From Gemmatimonadota bacterium (GTDB lineage: Bacteria; Latescibacterota; UBA2968; UBA8231), in assembly GCA_002712305.1 (NCBI GenBank), contig PATE01000011.1:43358-54001 (forward strand): a DNA stretch of 10,644 bases. The letters run 5' to 3'. Below are positions 6,685 through 10,644 of this stretch, piece after piece (within the stretch, counting starts at the first letter, position 1; every line of letters starts with the position of its first letter). The notes under the pieces are model-generated. The model was not told the DNA's origin. It saw only the letters and a program-made list of their open reading frames with translations, and did not search any database. Position numbers and translations under genes: made by a program.

Positions 6685-7344
6685 ATGTTGAACCGAGCTG
6701 TTCTCTTCGCAGCCCTGACTCTGCTCGTTGCCTGCAGCAATCCTTTTGCGCCTGAGAAAACGGTACCCACCGACGTGGTGGAGAAACCACCCGCCGAGCA
6801 GACGACAACGCCCGAGATTGTTATGGAGAATCTCGAGCGCGCATTCTCAGATCGTGACAAGGACCTCTACGAGAGTATCCTCGACGATAATTTCTGGTTC
6901 ACGGAAACCGATTGCCTCGGAGAGCTCATCCTCGCCAATGACAAAGAGGAAGAGCTCCAGATCATGGGCACGAGGGACGGATCGAATCAGGGAATCTTCG
7001 ATATCTTCCGCAGCATCGACTGGAACTTCCAGCAGTCGCAGCGCTACACCGAATTGGGACGCGACTTTCCGAATGCCTTCGATGGCGACCCGGACGGACA
7101 TCCAGATGAAGACTGGGAGGTCTTTCGCGGTCGTGTCGAAATCCTGCTGCTGCAATCCGCTGACGACGGATTCCGTGTCGTCCAGGTCATGAGCTTCAAG
7201 CTGCGCAAGGGCGATGACGATTTGTGGCGCATCGTGCGCTGGATCGACGATCCTCTCGCCGGTGACTGTGGCGACGGTGGTGATAGCGACGCGGGTCGCC
7301 CAGTCGGCTCGTCATGGTCCTGGGGCCAGTTGAAGAGGCGCTAG
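6685..7344 (+). CDS. Lipoprotein with NTF2/SnoaL-like domain (second paralogue)
   Basis: This 219-residue protein has a clean lipoprotein signal: LTLLVAC with lipobox LVAC and Cys17, followed by Ser, so outer-membrane sorting is plausible. From about residue 40 it has TTPEIVMENLERAF, then DLYESILDDNFWF, and near residue 180 WRIVRWIDDP, matching the helix-then-sheet layout of NTF2/SnoaL-like domains. The same landmarks (TTPE-V--N, Y---L-D-F-F, then W---RW-D) occur in the preceding gene. The tail is Gly/Asp-rich, then Ser/Trp-rich and basic (SSWSWGQLKRR). The ATG at 6685 has a weak AGG ribosome site about six bases upstream. No catalytic residues are recognised. Placement next to a site-2 protease and the barrels suggests an envelope role, but this is inference only. 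Confidence 0.78.
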   Translation: MLNRAVLFAALTLLVACSNPFAPEKTVPTDVVEKPPAEQTTTPEIVMENLERAFSDRDKDLYESILDDNFWFTETDCLGELILANDKEEELQIMGTRDGSNQGIFDIFRSIDWNFQQSQRYTELGRDFPNAFDGDPDGHPDEDWEVFRGRVEILLLQSADDGFRVVQVMSFKLRKGDDDLWRIVRWIDDPLAGDCGDGGDSDAGRPVGSSWSWGQLKRR

Positions 7345-7350
7345 GCGCCT
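7336..7350 (+). other. Inverted repeat spanning the stop codon
   Basis: AGGCGC, TAG, GCGCCT is a perfect 6-base inverted repeat with the TAG stop of the preceding gene as a three-base loop. No U-run follows, so it is not a standard terminator. It contains the only AGG available as a ribosome site for the ATG at 7355, so it could limit initiation there. It may also be chance. Confidence 0.35.
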
Positions 7351-7354
7351 GACC

Positions 7355-8290
7355 ATGGCTGCTGCACGTCGTGCCCAACGACTGGTCCGGCGTCGACGGC
7401 CGCCGCAGTGGCATCTCCTGCTCAGCGGTAGCCTCCTGCTGATTGCCGTCGTGGTCGGCGTCTACCTGTCTACGAACGATCACGACGTTGGCGATGTCGA
7501 TCTCCTGAGCGCCAATCCGGCGCCCGTGGGGCCACCACACGCGGTGACGGCAAGTCAGTTCGCCTCACGACTGCATGCCGATATCGATTCGCTGCTGGCC
7601 GAACTGGGGATCGCCGGTCACTTGATCGAAGTGGACCCTTCCGACTCTCCCGTGCAGATCGGTGTGAAAGTACCACGCGATTTACCCCTCATCTCGGTGA
7701 ATGTCCATCTGACACGCGCCGTCGAGCAGCTTGGTGGCATCATCTTTGAGGGACGCGAGACCGCCGATGGCCGCGTTCACCTGCAGTGCGGTTTCGATTC
7801 GATGCGAACCACGCAGTTCACGCTTCGACGACTCCGCACCACAGCACGCCGAACGGGTGTCCTTGGACTCATCGTGCGTGATGTGGCCGTTCCTGAGCAG
7901 GATGAGGAGGGTGTGTGGGGGGTGCCGCAACGTTTGACATTGATGCTGGATCGCCCCGCTGGGGGGCTGTCGACTGAGAGTTGGACGCGAATGCGGCAAT
8001 GGGCCCTGGACGGCGACCACGAGCTGATCGGTCCCGAGATCGGTGACCCGGAGACCCAACAACGACTACAATCGCTTCTTGAACAGGATCCCGTCGTGCT
8101 CGATACCGAGCAGCAACCGTCGGCCATCGAACGACGACTATGGGCCTTGGCGGATCGAGCCGCCGACGACGGACACGCCATTGGCGTGCTGCGCGATCAC
8201 CCGGCTGCGCATGCGGCCCTGGAGGCCGTCTTACCAAGGCTTGAGATGCGCGGCTACCGTTTCGTTGCTGCTGCCTCGCTATTGCCCTAG
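7355..8290 (+). CDS. Membrane-anchored protein related to divergent polysaccharide deacetylase (YibQ/DUF610), probably degenerate
   Basis: This 311-residue protein has an Arg-rich N-terminus, then a single transmembrane helix (about residues 20-38) and a long extracytoplasmic part. Residues about 65-165 resemble the N-terminal accessory region of some YibQ-type proteins: [19 protein letters not shown] and [10 protein letters not shown]. Residues about 170-311 recall the deacetylase fold at its two ends: GLIVRD (171-176) at the place of the family's 'IIDD', and [10 protein letters not shown] (274-283) through [11 protein letters not shown] at the place of 'AIGIGHPHP...LP.L...G'. The middle, which should carry the NNHMGS and LDSRT-type motifs, is absent, and the domain is about 140 rather than about 220 residues. 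The metal-binding Asp pair reads Arg-Asp. A non-catalytic, peptidoglycan- or glycan-binding role is inferred. The assignment comes from remembered family patterns, not from a search. Confidence 0.6.
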   Translation: MAAARRAQRLVRRRRPPQWHLLLSGSLLLIAVVVGVYLSTNDHDVGDVDLLSANPAPVGPPHAVTASQFASRLHADIDSLLAELGIAGHLIEVDPSDSPVQIGVKVPRDLPLISVNVHLTRAVEQLGGIIFEGRETADGRVHLQCGFDSMRTTQFTLRRLRTTARRTGVLGLIVRDVAVPEQDEEGVWGVPQRLTLMLDRPAGGLSTESWTRMRQWALDGDHELIGPEIGDPETQQRLQSLLEQDPVVLDTEQQPSAIERRLWALADRAADDGHAIGVLRDHPAAHAALEAVLPRLEMRGYRFVAAASLLP

Positions 8291-8298
8291 TGGTGTCC

Positions 8299-9459
8299 AT
8301 GACCCCAGCGGATGACACTGCGCCCTTCCAATTTGATCTGATTGCGGAAGACCCCACGGGGGCTCGGGCCGGTGTGTTGCACACCCCCCATGGGCCGATA
8401 CAAACCCCCGTCTTCATGCCCGTCGGCACGCAGGCGACGGTCAAGACCCTGACGCAACAGGATCTGCTCGACCTGGATGCGCGCATCATTCTTGGCAACG
8501 CCTACCACCTCTATCTGCGCCCGGGCCACGAACGCATCGCAGGCCTTGGTGGTCTCCACGGGTTTATGGGATGGCCGAGAGCGATTCTGACCGACTCGGG
8601 CGGTTTCCAGGTCTTCAGTCTGGAAGAATTGCGCAAGATCACTGAAGAGGGCGTGCACTTTCGCAGTCATCTGGACGGATCGAAACACCTGTTTACGCCG
8701 GAATCGGTGATGGAGGTCGAGACGGCCCTCGGGGCAGACATCATCATGGCCTTTGATGAATGCACACCCTATCCGGCGACGGAGGACTATGCGCGCCAGT
8801 CGATGGAACGAACCCAGCGGTGGATGGACCGTTGCTGGAGTCAGCATCAGACCCTGGCGACGCACCGTGCCAATGCCGGACGTCCTCCTCAGGCGCTGTT
8901 TGGCATCGTTCAGGGGTCTGTGTATTCGGAGTTACGGAAGCTCAGTGCCCGTCAACTCACCGAATTCGATCTTTCCGGTTACGCCCTCGGTGGCCTCGGA
9001 GTCGGTGAGCCACGCGACGAGATGCTGGGCATGGTAGACGTGTCGCTGCCGCATCTGCCGCGTCTCAAGCCTCGCTATATGATGGGTGTGGGATTGCCGC
9101 AGGACCTGGTCGATTGCGTCGAACGCGGGGTGGACATGTTCGATTGTGTCATTCCCACCCGCAACGCCCGCAACAGCACGCTGTTCACCTCCACGGGCCG
9201 TGTTCGCATGCGCAACGCCGCCCACGCAGATGACGATGGACCTGTCGATGAACGGTGCAGCTGCCCCACGTGCCAGATGCATCATCGCGCCTATCTGCGT
9301 CATCTGTTTCAGACCGATGAGATACTCGGGCTGAGGTTGGCGACGTACCACAATGTTCACTTTTACCTGACTCTGATGCGTCAGATGCGCAGTGCGATTA
9401 TCGATGGAACCTTCGCCGATTGGTGCCGACAGTTCCGTTCGACTTACCAGGGGGACTGA
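8299..9459 (+). CDS. tgt: Queuine/preQ1 tRNA-guanine transglycosylase
   Basis: This cytoplasmic enzyme exchanges G34 in the anticodon of Asp, Asn, His and Tyr tRNAs for preQ1 in queuosine synthesis. Starting from the ATG it is 386 residues long, the usual size. The family signatures are all present: [26 protein letters not shown] (Asp99), [33 protein letters not shown] (nucleophile Asp282), and the zinc site Cys320-X-Cys322-X2-Cys325 with His351. Numbering is shifted by two from the Zymomonas enzyme at the nucleophile and zinc ligands. An in-frame GTG at 8290 overlapping the upstream TAG, and another at 8293, are alternative starts adding three or two residues. The gene precedes yajC as in many bacteria. 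No queA is seen upstream. Confidence 0.97.
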   Translation: MTPADDTAPFQFDLIAEDPTGARAGVLHTPHGPIQTPVFMPVGTQATVKTLTQQDLLDLDARIILGNAYHLYLRPGHERIAGLGGLHGFMGWPRAILTDSGGFQVFSLEELRKITEEGVHFRSHLDGSKHLFTPESVMEVETALGADIIMAFDECTPYPATEDYARQSMERTQRWMDRCWSQHQTLATHRANAGRPPQALFGIVQGSVYSELRKLSARQLTEFDLSGYALGGLGVGEPRDEMLGMVDVSLPHLPRLKPRYMMGVGLPQDLVDCVERGVDMFDCVIPTRNARNSTLFTSTGRVRMRNAAHADDDGPVDERCSCPTCQMHHRAYLRHLFQTDEILGLRLATYHNVHFYLTLMRQMRSAIIDGTFADWCRQFRSTYQGD

Positions 9460-9512
9460 CTCTTCGTACTTTCCCCCCACTCACATGCGCCACGTGCGCC
9501 AGGAATCCCCTG

Positions 9513-9521
9513 AAAAAAGGA
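9513..9521 (+). promoter_or_regulatory. Shine-Dalgarno sequence for yajC
   Basis: AAAAAAGGA is the clearest ribosome site in the window. It lies 10 bases before the GTG at 9532 and 4 bases before the TTG at 9526. The longer spacing suits the GTG better once aligned to the anti-SD, so GTG is favoured. Confidence 0.55.
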
Positions 9522-9531
9522 CCGATTGATC

Positions 9532-9864
9532 GTGCTGCTCTTCTTCGTTGAGCCCGCCTACGCCATGGGTGGCGCTGCCGAGGGGCAGGCTTCGGGCAGT
9601 CCCATCGCCCAGCTGTTGCCCTTCGTGCTGATGTTCGTCGTACTCTGGTTGCTGATCTTGAGACCTCAGATCAAGAAGCAGAAGGCACAGCAAAAGATGG
9701 TGGACGAACTCAAGAAGGGGGACAAGATCGTCACCAGCGGCGGCATCCACGGCGTGATCACGAACCTCAAAGATGACGTGATCAATGTGAAGGTCGCTGA
9801 GAACCTGAAGATCGATGTCTCTCGTGCCGCCGTATCGCGTGTCAAAGACGGTACCGACGACTAA
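9532..9864 (+). CDS. yajC: Preprotein translocase subunit YajC
   Basis: YajC is a small inner-membrane protein that associates with SecDF and the SecYEG translocon. With the GTG start it has 110 residues: a short hydrophobic N-terminus (LLFFVEPAYA), a Gly/Ser-rich linker, one transmembrane helix at about residues 26-43 (LLPFVLMFVVLWLLILRPQ), and a basic stretch (KKQKAQQK). The conserved soluble domain follows, with KKGDKIVTSGGIHGVI, a signature of the family. The TTG at 9526 would add two residues and is the alternative start. It sits 72 bases after tgt, the common tgt-yajC order, but secD is not next. The gap after tgt (9460-9531) holds only the ribosome site described separately. Confidence 0.95.
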   Translation: MLLFFVEPAYAMGGAAEGQASGSPIAQLLPFVLMFVVLWLLILRPQIKKQKAQQKMVDELKKGDKIVTSGGIHGVITNLKDDVINVKVAENLKIDVSRAAVSRVKDGTDD

Positions 9865-9901
9865 TCTGCGTCGTTGACGCCCAGTTCGGGTCTCACTCCC
9901 C

Positions 9902-10644
9902 ATGAAGCTCGCGTTTATGGGTACGCCGCATTTTGCCGTACCTACCCTCGACGCCCTGATCACCAGCGAGCATGAGCTCGCCCTGGTCGTGACCAATCCG
10001 GATCGGCCCGCCGGACGCGGACGCAAGTTACGCCCGCCACCGGTGAAAGTGGCCGCTCAGGCTGCGGGGCTTCCCCTTCTGCAGCCCGACGGGGTCGACG
10101 ATCCAGCGCTGGTCGAGACGCTGCGGAGCATCGAGCCAGACGCCTTCGTCGTGGTGGCCTTCTCCATTCTACCTGCCTCTCTGCTGGCGATCCCTCGCTT
10201 GGGATCGATCAACCTGCATCCAAGCCTTCTGCCTGCCTACCGGGGTGCGGCACCCATCGTCTGGGCTCTGTTCGGTGGAGAACGCCAGACGGGGATCACG
10301 ACATTCCTGCTCAACGAGCGAGTCGATGGCGGTGACATCCTCCTGCAGGAGACCGTCGACATCGACGACGACGAAACCGCAGGAGAGCTCGAACAGCGAT
10401 TGTCGATTCTGGGTGCGCAGACCGTCGTGCGCACGTGCGATGGCCTGGAGGCAGGTACGCTCACGCCGTCTCCCCAACCGCGCCGCAGCCCCAGCCGGGC
10501 ACCGAAGCTGAGTAAAGCCGATGGGCGATTGGACTGGGCCCAGTCGACGCTGTTTGTGAGAAACCGAATTCGAGGTGCCAATCCGATGCCGGGTGCATTT
10601 ACCGAATGGGACGGACGAATCCTCAAGATCCATCGGGCCCAAGT
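9902..10644 (+). CDS. fmt: Methionyl-tRNA formyltransferase (partial, continues past the window end)
   Basis: This enzyme formylates initiator Met-tRNA using 10-formyltetrahydrofolate. The 247 codons in the window cover the catalytic Rossmann domain and the start of the C-terminal tRNA-binding domain; the remainder lies beyond the edge. Signatures are MGTPHFAVPTL at residues 6-16, NPDRPAGRGRKL at 32-43, SINLHPSLLPAYRGAAP at 102-118 and VDGGDILL at 141-148. The catalytic Asn104, His106 and Asp142 match Asn106, His108 and Asp144 of the E. coli enzyme. The SLLPAYRG loop involved in acceptor recognition is present. The ATG at 9902 is 37 bases after the yajC stop with no clear Shine-Dalgarno. def, the usual partner gene, is not upstream; it may lie beyond the window. 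Confidence 0.96.
   Translation, partial: MKLAFMGTPHFAVPTLDALITSEHELALVVTNPDRPAGRGRKLRPPPVKVAAQAAGLPLLQPDGVDDPALVETLRSIEPDAFVVVAFSILPASLLAIPRLGSINLHPSLLPAYRGAAPIVWALFGGERQTGITTFLLNERVDGGDILLQETVDIDDDETAGELEQRLSILGAQTVVRTCDGLEAGTLTPSPQPRRSPSRAPKLSKADGRLDWAQSTLFVRNRIRGANPMPGAFTEWDGRILKIHRAQ

Noticed and set aside
1-10644. CRISPR arrays, tRNAs, rRNA, insertion sequences, phage genes
   Set aside because: None seen on either strand by reading; no repeat-spacer pattern, transposase or integrase-like frame.

Overview
The window is a gene-dense, GC-rich (about 60% by eye) stretch of bacterial chromosome. All ten genes I can support lie on the plus strand: eight complete between two fragments, plus the two fragments at the edges. 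The organism is probably a diderm of the wider FCB-like group, for example Krumholzibacteriota, Eiseniibacteriota, Latescibacterota or Gemmatimonadota. This is inferred from PorV/PorQ-type barrels, a secreted propeller with a FlgD-like C-terminal domain, lipoproteins with NTF2-like domains and frequent GTG/TTG starts. No rRNA or marker gene settles the phylum.

Layout: (1) 1-255, C-terminus of an RpoD/RpoS-type sigma-70 factor. (2) 408-1235, a PHP-family phosphoesterase. (3) 1228-2952, an exported protein with about seven propeller repeats and a FlgD-like Ig domain. (4) 2952-3944 and 3944-4822, two tandem PorV/PorQ-family outer-membrane barrels. (5) 4819-5862, an M50 site-2 protease. (6) 5865-6635 and 6685-7344, two divergent paralogous lipoproteins. 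(7) 7355-8290, an anchored protein that looks like a shortened, probably non-catalytic divergent polysaccharide deacetylase. (8) 8290/8299-9459, tgt; 9526/9532-9864, yajC; and 9902 to the window end, fmt (partial).

The stop and start codons overlap at four successive junctions between 1228 and 4822, and the next gene starts two bases after the M50 stop. The envelope block 408-6635 is therefore probably one translationally coupled transcription unit. The tgt-yajC pair is a common bacterial arrangement, but here fmt follows instead of secDF.

Most interesting points: a cargo-like protein with a FlgD-type C-terminal domain directly coupled to two PorV/PorQ-like barrels, which suggests a surface-secretion or display unit reminiscent of type IX secretion; the degenerate deacetylase-like protein; and the tandem paralogous lipoproteins. 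I found no CRISPR array, tRNA, rRNA, insertion sequence, prophage or clear rho-independent terminator. No gap between genes exceeds about 155 bases.
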